DNA of 64,000 nt from Streptomyces ficellus (lineage in GTDB: Bacteria; Actinomycetota; Actinomycetes; Streptomycetales; Streptomycetaceae): the NCBI RefSeq assembly GCF_030406405.1, contig NZ_JAUEPL010000028.1, positions 1 through 64,000 on the forward strand. The letters run 5' to 3'. Positions 26,664 through 33,603 of this stretch are shown here, in pieces. The notes under the pieces are model-generated. The model did not search any database and was not told the DNA's origin. It was given only the letters and a program-made list of their open reading frames with translations. Position numbers and translations under genes: made by a program. Position 1 is the first letter of the stretch. Each line of letters begins with the position of its first letter.

Positions 26664-27758
26664 TCAGGGGGACACGGTCTCGCTGATGATCAGCTCGGCG
26701 AGGGCCGGGAGGCCGCCCTCGACCAGCGCCCGCCGCTGCTGGTCCGCCGGTGTGCCCTGCTGGAGCAGCCGGTGGATCAGCGAGGACACCTCGCGGGTGT
26801 CACCGGCCTCGTCCAGGGCGGGCGTGATGTGGTCGAGCAGCATGCACAGCACGTCACCCGCCCTGCGGGCCTTCCCGGCGGGATCGACCAGCAGGCCGCT
26901 GAGCCCGTGCCGGGCGGCATGCCAGTTGGACGCCTGGAGCAGCTCCGGCGGGCACTGCGGAAGCGGCAGCCCCGCCTTCTCCTCACGGATCGCGGTGGCG
27001 ATCAGGGCGCGGACGAGCCCGGCGAACATGACCGCCGCGTCGGCGCGCAACTGCACGTCCGCGCAGCGCACCTCGACGGTCGGGTACTTGTCGGACAGCC
27101 GGGCCTGCCAGTACAGCTGGCCGGTGTCGGTGATGATCCCGGTGTCCAGCAGCGACTGGACCCGTCTCTCGTGGTCGGCGAGCGAGGTGAAGCAGGGCGG
27201 CGGGCCGCTGACCGGCCAGCGCCCGAAGATCACCGTGCGCCAGCTCGCGAAACCGGTGTCCTTGCCGTCCCACACGGGGGAGTTGGCCGACATGGCCACC
27301 AGGACGGGCAGCCACACCCGTATCCTGCTCAGGACGGCGACACCCGTCTCGCGGTCCGGCACGGCGGCGTGCACATGCATCCCGTTCACCAGCTGTTCGG
27401 CCACCAGCTGCGGCGCCTGGGTACGCATCGCGAGGTAGCGGGCCTTCTCGGTCACCGGCACGGGCGCCGGCTCCCGGTACGGGGCGGTCGCGCAGGCCGC
27501 GATCCGGCAGCCGTTCTTCTCCGCCGCCGTGCCCAGCGCGTGGCGCAGCCGCAGCAGGTGGCCGCCGACCTCCTCCAGGTCGGTGCACACGGGCGTGGCG
27601 ACCTCCACCTGTGCCTGCAGCAGCTCGGACTGGACCTCGGCGTCCTCGACGATCGGCTCCAGGCCGGCCGCGGCCCGCACCTGGTCGGCGAGCGGCACCG
27701 GCAGGCACGTGACCGGATCGAGCAGCAGGTACTCTTCCTCGACCCCAATGGTGATCAT
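26664..27758 (-). CDS. YbdK-type carboxylate-amine ligase (glutamate-cysteine ligase-like)
   Basis: A 364-aa ATP-dependent ligase of the GCS2/YbdK family. It opens TIGVEEEYLLLDP with the metal-binding Glu residues, and has NGMHVHAAVPDRETG, MSANSPVWDG and the late motif PTVEVRCADVQL. YbdK of E. coli shows weak glutamate-cysteine ligase activity; the natural substrates of most members are unknown. It sits inside the glycan cluster on the same strand but has its own SigB-like promoter, so it may be unrelated. The ATG lacks a Shine-Dalgarno site and is only about 10 bp from the -10 element, which suggests a leaderless or nearly leaderless message. Confidence 0.85.
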   Translation of the reverse strand: MITIGVEEEYLLLDPVTCLPVPLADQVRAAAGLEPIVEDAEVQSELLQAQVEVATPVCTDLEEVGGHLLRLRHALGTAAEKNGCRIAACATAPYREPAPVPVTEKARYLAMRTQAPQLVAEQLVNGMHVHAAVPDRETGVAVLSRIRVWLPVLVAMSANSPVWDGKDTGFASWRTVIFGRWPVSGPPPCFTSLADHERRVQSLLDTGIITDTGQLYWQARLSDKYPTVEVRCADVQLRADAAVMFAGLVRALIATAIREEKAGLPLPQCPPELLQASNWHAARHGLSGLLVDPAGKARRAGDVLCMLLDHITPALDEAGDTREVSSLIHRLLQQGTPADQQRRALVEGGLPALAELIISETVSP

Positions 27759-27768
27759 GTCGATCCGG

Positions 27769-27794
27769 GTACCCCTCGAACGATGGGATGAACC
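27769..27794 (-). promoter_or_regulatory. SigB-like promoter for the YbdK gene
   Basis: On the minus strand GGTT (27791-27794), a 16-base spacer and GGGTAC (27769-27774) match the S. coelicolor SigB consensus as I remember it (GNNT-N14-16-GGGTAC/T). The start codon at 27758 follows about 10 bp later. Confidence 0.5.
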
Positions 27795-27836
27795 GGGGAG
27801 CGAAGAGCGCGGACCGCCACCGGCCTCGGGCGGGCG

Positions 27837-28736
27837 TCAGCCCACATAGCGCCGCGCCGTCGATGTGCGCTGCGCCTCCGCCAGCGCACGCAGCCGCGCC
27901 TCCACCGCCGGCGGTACGACCCGCCGCTCCCGCAGCACCCACGGCAGCCCCCCGAGCGCCAGACCGAACGCCCGCAGCGACGCCCGGTCGCGCGGGACCG
28001 TACGCGCCAGCTCAAGCGTCCGCCGCAGCGCGGGCACCAGCGGCCGGCGCAGCCAGCAGAACCACAGCGTGTTGCGCAGCCCGTGCACCCGCCGCAGCGT
28101 GGGGTCGCGGGCCACCGAGGGCGCGTGGTGGACGGTCATCTCCGCCACGTACGCCAGCCACCAGCCCTGGCTCGCCAGGTCCGTGGCGAGCAGTTCCTCC
28201 TCGCCGCCCAGCCACAGCCGCTCGCTGAACCCGCCCGCCGCCCGGAACGCGTCGGTACGCAGCACCGTCGCCGCCGCCAGGAACGAGCCCAGCGCCGGGC
28301 CGGGCAGCCAGTCCGGTCCCTCGACCGGCGAGTCCCGCAGCTCGGCCACGATCGGATCCTCCCGGCCGTCCGGCTCGACAAGGATACGGGCGGTGACGGC
28401 CGCCAACTGCTCATGCCGGTCCAGCAAGTCCGCGGCGTAGGAGAGCGAGCCCGGCTCCCACCACGAGTCGTCGTCGCAGAAGGCGATGTAGGGCGTACGG
28501 ACGACCTGGCGTACCGCGAGATTGCGGCCCACCGCGCCCAGGTTCCGGCCCGGCGTCAGCAGCGTGACCTCGGGATGGAGCCGGGCGACGGCCTCGGCGG
28601 TGCCGTCCGTGGAGCCGTTGTCGGTGACGACGACCGGCGGGCGCTCCGGCAGCGCGGCGAGTTTGCCGAGCGTACGCAGCAGCTCCTCGCGCCGGTTGTG
28701 AGTGATCACGACGACGGTGGTACGGGGGTCGGTCAT
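27837..28736 (-). CDS. GT2 family glycosyltransferase
   Basis: A 299-aa GT-A enzyme with TTVVVITHNRREELLRTL, DNGSTDGTAEAV and the metal-binding IAFCDDDSWWEPG, then LWLGGEEELLATDLASQG in the acceptor half. It is an inverting-type family 2 transferase with no membrane anchor. It closely resembles the next gene upstream (28733-29608), so the pair probably arose by duplication. The ATG overlaps the neighbour's stop as ATGA. It is the last member of the upper operon of the heptose cluster. Confidence 0.88.
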   Translation of the reverse strand: MTDPRTTVVVITHNRREELLRTLGKLAALPERPPVVVTDNGSTDGTAEAVARLHPEVTLLTPGRNLGAVGRNLAVRQVVRTPYIAFCDDDSWWEPGSLSYAADLLDRHEQLAAVTARILVEPDGREDPIVAELRDSPVEGPDWLPGPALGSFLAAATVLRTDAFRAAGGFSERLWLGGEEELLATDLASQGWWLAYVAEMTVHHAPSVARDPTLRRVHGLRNTLWFCWLRRPLVPALRRTLELARTVPRDRASLRAFGLALGGLPWVLRERRVVPPAVEARLRALAEAQRTSTARRYVG

Positions 28737-29608
28737 CTCGCCGCTCCTTCCAGGTCCAGGCGCCGGGCCGCCGCCTCCACGGCCGCCGGGAGCGGCCGGC
28801 GCAGCCGCAGCGCCACCGGGAGCCGCTCGACCATCTCGCGCAGCGCCGTACGGGCCTCCGGATCCCGCCGCGCCTCGGCGGCGAGCCCGCGCGTGTGCCG
28901 CAGCGCCACGCCCAGGGGACGGCGCAGCCACGCGGTCAGCGCGGCGTTGCGGCGCATCACCGCGGGCCGCCCGGGCCGCACCCCGCCGATGGGGCTGTGC
29001 ACCGCCACCACCTCGGGGCAGTGGCACACGCCCCAGCCGCGCGCCGCCAGGTCGTAGGCGAGCAGGGTCTCCTCGCCGCCCAGGAACAGCACCGGGTGGT
29101 AGCCGCCCGCCTCCAGGTACGCCTCCCGGCGGGCGACGGCGGCGCAGGCCAGGAAGCCCAGCACCTGCGGGCCGGGCAGATCGGCGGCGTGGCCGAGCGG
29201 GGACGCGGCGAGGATGCTGTTCAGCGGGTCGGGCCTGCCCTCGGCGCCCACGTGGATACCGGCCGCGAGCAGCCCGAGCCGCTGGTGCCGGTCGAACAGG
29301 TCCGCCGCGCGCGCCAGCGCCCCCGGTTCCCACCACGAGTCGTCGTCGCTGAAGGCCACATAGGGCGTCCGGGCATGGCGTACGCCGAGATTGCGGCCCG
29401 GCGCCCCGAGATTGCGGCCCGGGGTGAGCACCGAGACCCCGGGATGGCGGTCGGCGACGGCCTGCGGGGTGCCATCGGTCGACGCGTTGTCGACGACGAT
29501 CACCGGGGGCCGTTCGGGAAGCGCGGCGAGGCGGTCCAGCGTGCCCAGCAGCTGATCGCGGCGGTTGTGGGTGATCACGACGACGGTCGTGCGGCTGTCG
29601 GCGGTCAC
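28733..29608 (-). CDS. GT2 family glycosyltransferase
   Basis: A 291-aa paralogue of the downstream GT2, sharing TTVVVITHNRR, LAALPERPPV, TPGRNLGAPGRNL, FSDDDSWWEPGAL and LGGEETLLAYDLA. These cover the donor-binding and DXD regions of family 2 transferases. The GTG start overlaps the TGA of the GT9 gene as GTGA, so translation is coupled on both sides. The sugar and acceptor are not known; the tandem arrangement suggests two related linkages in one glycan. Confidence 0.88.
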   Translation of the reverse strand: MTADSRTTVVVITHNRRDQLLGTLDRLAALPERPPVIVVDNASTDGTPQAVADRHPGVSVLTPGRNLGAPGRNLGVRHARTPYVAFSDDDSWWEPGALARAADLFDRHQRLGLLAAGIHVGAEGRPDPLNSILAASPLGHAADLPGPQVLGFLACAAVARREAYLEAGGYHPVLFLGGEETLLAYDLAARGWGVCHCPEVVAVHSPIGGVRPGRPAVMRRNAALTAWLRRPLGVALRHTRGLAAEARRDPEARTALREMVERLPVALRLRRPLPAAVEAAARRLDLEGAAR

Positions 29609-30537
29609 GGGCGGGGCACCTCCGGGTGGTCGAACAGGGCCTTCAGGACGTCGTCCGGCTGGATGCGCAGCAGCTGCGGGTCGGGTTCGCGGCCGTGCGG
29701 GTCACCGGGAGGGCCCGGGTGCCACAGGGCGACGTGGCGCGTACCCGGCGGTGGCCCCCACAGACGGGGCGATACCGGACCGAACAGGGTCACGGAAGGG
29801 GTGCCGTAGGCGACCGCGAGGTGGGCGATCCCGGTGTCGCCGCTGACGACGGCCGCCGCCCCCGCGAACAGCGCGCCAAGCCGCTCGAACGGCAGCCCAC
29901 CCGCGAACACCTCCACGTCCGCGCCCTCACGCACCTGGTCCAGCAGCTCGTCCTCGCCCGGCCCGCCGGTCAGCACCACCCGGTGCCCGCGCCGCCGCAG
30001 CCCCCGCACCACCGCCGCGTACCGCTCCGCCGGCCAGCGCCGCGCCCCCGAGTCGGCGCCCGGGTGCACGACGACCGCGCCGGGCGCGGGGGACGCCGCG
30101 TCCGGCACCGGCAGCCGCAGATCGCCGGGGTCCGCGGGGATGCCGTACCACTCCAGCAGCCGGCACCAGCGGGCGCGCTCGTGCTCGTCCGCCCGCCACT
30201 CGGGCCCCGCGATCTCCGGTGTCCCGGGGTGCGCGAACGCCAGCAGCCGCCCCGGGCGCACACGTTGCAGCAACCGGTGACTGGACGGCCCGTTGCCGTG
30301 CAGGTCCACCGCCACGTCCGGCGGCGGCCCCTCCCAGTCCAGCCGCACCGGTACGGCCCTGCCGGGCGCCGACGCCCCCAACACCCGGTCCACCGCCCCG
30401 GACGCTGCCGCGGGCGCGGCCAGCTGCTCCGGTGCGGCGAGGACGATCTCGTACTCCGGAAAGGCCCGCCGCAGCGCCCGCAGCGCGGGCACCCCGGCCA
30501 GCAGGTCACCCAGGCCCAGCGCCCGCAGCACAAGCAC
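29605..30537 (-). CDS. GT9 heptosyltransferase-like glycosyltransferase
   Basis: A 310-aa GT-B enzyme of the ADP-heptose:LPS heptosyltransferase family. It starts VLVLRALGLGDLLAGVPALR and has VDLHGNGPSSHRLL, VVVHPGADSGARRWP, VVLTGGPGEDEL and the donor-site motif VSGDTGIAHLAVAYGTPSVT, which is diagnostic for GT9. I chose the GTG at 30537 because relatives begin there and CAGG lies upstream; the frame stays open to 31038 only because a dispersed repeat fills the gap. Its presence with gmhA, hldE and gmhB makes ADP-heptose the likely donor. Confidence 0.87.
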   Translation of the reverse strand: MLVLRALGLGDLLAGVPALRALRRAFPEYEIVLAAPEQLAAPAAASGAVDRVLGASAPGRAVPVRLDWEGPPPDVAVDLHGNGPSSHRLLQRVRPGRLLAFAHPGTPEIAGPEWRADEHERARWCRLLEWYGIPADPGDLRLPVPDAASPAPGAVVVHPGADSGARRWPAERYAAVVRGLRRRGHRVVLTGGPGEDELLDQVREGADVEVFAGGLPFERLGALFAGAAAVVSGDTGIAHLAVAYGTPSVTLFGPVSPRLWGPPPGTRHVALWHPGPPGDPHGREPDPQLLRIQPDDVLKALFDHPEVPRP

Positions 30538-30947
30538 CCGCGACCTGCCGGGGCCCCGCCCCGGACTCGCGTCCGTCTGCGGACCGTGGTCCGGTTGTGC
30601 CCACCCGTTCCGCCCTGCGGAACGACTGCCCACAACCGGACTGCGGGAGCCGACCCCACAACCGACCCGCAGCCGGGCGACGGCCGGGGTGGGGCCGTGC
30701 AGGGTCGTCCCCGCAGAGGTTGGCGGCAAGGGAAGGGCTCCCGATGCGACGTACCCAAGGCCGCCGGCCTCGAGGAGACGAGCCCGGAGGGGCCACGCCC
30801 CCCACCCACCGGCAGCAGACGACCCGCACCGCGCCCGCGCGGGACGGGCCCCCGGTGCGACGCACTCAAGGCCGCCGGCCTCAAGGAGACGAGCCCGGAG
30901 GGGCCACGCCCCCCACCCACCGGCGGTGGCCGCCACGGCGCGCGGGG
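30538..30947. repeat. Intergenic dispersed repeat, partly duplicated in tandem
   Basis: This 410-bp gap between the two GT9 genes holds no gene. A block of about 110 bp occurs twice in tandem: the segment CGAGCCCGGAGGGGCCACGC and what follows is at 30779-30810 and again at 30890-30921. Downstream on the minus strand (30660-30720) is CTGCGGGGACGACCCTGCAC and more. The same blocks in the same order reappear at 58665-58850. The element is thus a dispersed intergenic family. Confidence 0.85.
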
Positions 30948-31955
30948 TCATTCCCCGCCCTCCAGCAGCTTCTCCACCGCGGCCAGCACGTCCTCCGCCG
31001 TCACCTCGTCCAGGCACGGATGGCCGGGCACCGGGCACTCCCGGGCGCGGGTGCCCACGCAGGGCGCCTGCTGGTCGCCCAGCAGCACATGCGGAACGCC
31101 GTAGGGGCCCCAGCGCTCGGCGGGCACGACCGGTGAGAACAGCGAGACGATCGGCGTGCCCACGGCCGCCGCCAGGTGCGCCGGGCCGGTGTTGCCCGTC
31201 ACCACCGCACCGGCCGCCGCCAGCACGGCCGCCAGCTGCGGAGGCTCAGTCCGGCCGCCCAGGTCCAGCCCGTCACGCCCCGCGACCAGCGCGGTCAGCT
31301 CCCGCTCGTCCGGTCCGCCCGTGACGACGACCCGGTGCCCCGCACCGGCCAGCAGGCGTACGGCGTGGGCGCACCGCTCGGGGCTCCACCGCCGGGCCGC
31401 GACACTCGCGCCGGGGTGGACGACCACGTACGGCCCCGGGCCCGTCAGCTCCTGCGCGGCCGGCGCGTGCCGGACCCGCAGCAGCCCGCCGTCGCCGGGG
31501 GGACGCGGGAAGCCCGCCGCCTCGGCGAGGTCCAGCGCGGCCTGGGCCTCATGGGCGTGCGGCGCCCGCTGGTGGCGCACGTCCAGCAGCGAACCGGGCG
31601 CGTCCACGCTGTCGGCCGCGATGTGCGGCACGCCCGCCATGCGCAGCAGCAGCGCGGCGGGCAGCGGGCTCTGGTGGAACGAGGTGAGGATCAGCGCCGC
31701 GTCCGGGCGCGCGGCGGCCAGACGGTTGACGATCCGGTCGATGTCGGCCCGGTCGACCGGCGGCGGCGTGAAGCCCACCCACGGCGCCTCCCAGACCAGC
31801 ACCTCGGCCACGCCCGGCAGCAGCCTCGCGGCCGGCGCCCCGCGCGGCCCGCACAGTAGCGTCACGCGTTCCGCCCGGTGCGCGACCGCCCGCACGGCGG
31901 GGCCCGCGAGCAGGACGTCGCCGAAGCTGTCGAGGCGCACGACCAGCGCCCTCAT
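30948..31955 (-). CDS. GT9 heptosyltransferase-like glycosyltransferase
   Basis: A 335-aa second GT9 enzyme. Marks are the start MRALVVRLDSFGDVLLAGPA, VVVHPGASVAARRWSPER, VVVTGGPDERELTALVAG and VTGNTGPAHLAAAVGTPIVS, followed by LFSPVVPAERWGPYGVP. The C-terminal region has three Cys residues (CVG, RECPVPGHPC) like those in LPS heptosyltransferases. The ATG overlaps the gmhB stop as ATGA. Two GT9 genes suggest at least two heptose transfers. Confidence 0.9.
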   Translation of the reverse strand: MRALVVRLDSFGDVLLAGPAVRAVAHRAERVTLLCGPRGAPAARLLPGVAEVLVWEAPWVGFTPPPVDRADIDRIVNRLAAARPDAALILTSFHQSPLPAALLLRMAGVPHIAADSVDAPGSLLDVRHQRAPHAHEAQAALDLAEAAGFPRPPGDGGLLRVRHAPAAQELTGPGPYVVVHPGASVAARRWSPERCAHAVRLLAGAGHRVVVTGGPDERELTALVAGRDGLDLGGRTEPPQLAAVLAAAGAVVTGNTGPAHLAAAVGTPIVSLFSPVVPAERWGPYGVPHVLLGDQQAPCVGTRARECPVPGHPCLDEVTAEDVLAAVEKLLEGGE

Positions 31956-32497
31956 GACCGCCTCCCGGAGCCGTCCCCCAGCACGTGCCGTACCGCACCG
32001 AGCAGGTCCGGGCAGACGTACGGCGCGGCCGCCACCTCCCCGGGCAGCGTCCGCGCCGTCGGTACCAGCACCCCGCGCGCTCCCGCCGCGCGCGCCGCGC
32101 CCATGTCCGAGCCGATGTCACCGATCACCACGCACGCCTCCGGAGGGACCCCCAGGCGCCGCGCGGCCTCCACGATCAGTCCCGGCGCCGGTTTGCGGCA
32201 GCCGCAGCCGTCCTCCGGTACGTGCGGACAGTGCGCCCACACCTCGAACGGCCCGAGGAGCGCGTCCACGCGCGCGTTGACCCGGCGTACGTCCTCCTCG
32301 GTCAGCAGGCCCCGCCCGACACCCGACTGGTTGGACACCACACCGGTACGTATCCCGTGCCCGCGCAGCAGCCGCAGCGCCTCCCGGGCCCCCGGCATGG
32401 GCCGGACCTTCTCCGGGTCGCCGTTGTACGGGACGTCCTCGATGAGCGTGTCGTCCCGGTCGAACAGCACGGCGCGTACGGCCGCGGGGCCCGTCAC
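31952..32497 (-). CDS. gmhB: D-glycero-D-manno-heptose 1,7-bisphosphate 7-phosphatase
   Basis: A 181-aa HAD phosphatase of the histidinol-phosphatase/GmhB branch. It shows the nucleophile motif VLFDRDDTL, SNQSGVGRGLLTEEDV, the zinc-binding loop CPHVPEDGCGCRKPAPG and VIGDIGSDMGAARAAG. The zinc loop and the HAD core are full length. It would remove the 7-phosphate between the two HldE reactions. The GTG start overlaps the stop of the GT2 gene as GTGA. Confidence 0.9.
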   Translation of the reverse strand: MTGPAAVRAVLFDRDDTLIEDVPYNGDPEKVRPMPGAREALRLLRGHGIRTGVVSNQSGVGRGLLTEEDVRRVNARVDALLGPFEVWAHCPHVPEDGCGCRKPAPGLIVEAARRLGVPPEACVVIGDIGSDMGAARAAGARGVLVPTARTLPGEVAAAPYVCPDLLGAVRHVLGDGSGRRS

Positions 32498-33495
32498 AGG
32501 GCGCCGTCCCAGCTCCCCGCCGACCGGTGGCGCAGCTCCCCGGCCAGCCGGTGCCATGTGGCGGCGGCCGGGATGACGGCACTGGTCAGGGTCATCGTCA
32601 CGATCTCGTCCACGGTGCGCGGACCCGGCGCGATGCGCGCCCGCGCGAATTCCGCCGTCCCCAGCAGCCATCCCGCCGCCGCGAGCACCGCCGCCCGCCG
32701 CCGCCCGGCGGCCGCCAGCAGCACGGCCCCGACGCCCGCCGCGCTGACCGCCGCGTGCCGCCGGATCCGTCCGCGCGCCGCCGCCGCCCGCTCCCACCAG
32801 TCCGGGCCGTGCAACCGCACCATCAGCGCGTCGTCCGCGTTGCCCTTCTGCAGCCGCACCGACACCCACCGGTCGGCGGGCCGCACCGGATGCTCGGTGC
32901 GCCGCTCACCGCGCACGATCCGCCAGCCCGCCTCGATGACCCGCAGCGCGAGATCCGCGTCCTCGCGGAAGGCGCGCGGGAACCGCTCGTCGAAACCGCC
33001 GACCGCCTTGAGCACCTCCGTGCGGTACGCCATGTCGGCGGTCGCCCACAGGGCGCTCTGCAGGCCCGCGGTGTTGCGCTCCCAGTCGGTGGGGCGGCGG
33101 TCCGCGGGCAGCGGCACCTGGAGCACGCCCTGCACGCCGCCCGTGTCGGGGGACGCCTCGGCCAGGTCCCGGGCGAGCTGCTCACGCCAGTAGGCGCTGA
33201 CCCGTACGTCGTCGTCGAGGAGGACCGCCCAGGGCTCGTCCACGGCGCGCAGTCCGGTGTTACGGGCCGCCGCCGGGCCGCGCCCGCCGCTGCGCAGCAC
33301 CACGGCGCGGTCCGCGAGCGGGCCGAGCGCCTCCAGCGGCAGGGCCTCGCCCGGCGGGTCCGGCCGGTCGTCCACCAGCACGATCCGGCTCGGCTCCGGC
33401 CCCTCGGCGGAGGCGAGCGCGGCGAGGCAGTCGGCGAGGCAGGGCCGTCCGATGGTGGGGACGACCACGGCGTACGAGGCGAGCGGGGGGATCAT
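32494..33495 (-). CDS. GT2 family glycosyltransferase with C-terminal hydrophobic region
   Basis: A 333-aa GT-A enzyme opening SYAVVVPTIGRPCLADCLAA, with LRSGGRGPAAARNTGLRAV and the metal site VLLDDDVRVSAYWREQ. FDERFPRAFREDADLALRV is the acceptor-site ED motif. The last third contains Ala/Val-rich hydrophobic stretches that may sit in or on the membrane. GGAGG lies 11 bp before the ATG. It is the first gene of the upper operon (GT2-gmhB-GT9), so its upstream region at 33496-33603 should hold the promoter. Confidence 0.87.
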   Translation of the reverse strand: MIPPLASYAVVVPTIGRPCLADCLAALASAEGPEPSRIVLVDDRPDPPGEALPLEALGPLADRAVVLRSGGRGPAAARNTGLRAVDEPWAVLLDDDVRVSAYWREQLARDLAEASPDTGGVQGVLQVPLPADRRPTDWERNTAGLQSALWATADMAYRTEVLKAVGGFDERFPRAFREDADLALRVIEAGWRIVRGERRTEHPVRPADRWVSVRLQKGNADDALMVRLHGPDWWERAAAARGRIRRHAAVSAAGVGAVLLAAAGRRRAAVLAAAGWLLGTAEFARARIAPGPRTVDEIVTMTLTSAVIPAAATWHRLAGELRHRSAGSWDGAL

Positions 33496-33603
33496 GCGTC
33501 TGCGCCTCCAGTTCCTGGGTCGGTTTCCGGTCGGTGTCCAGAGCGACGTACGGAATGCCCATGTCCGGTCACTTTATGCTCATCTGTGGGGACCCGCACC
33601 GGC

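Noticed and set aside
30538..31038. An N-terminal extension of about 167 residues on the GT9 gene
   Set aside because: The extension translates the dispersed repeat and contains its duplicated unit; relatives begin at the VLVLRALGLGD start.
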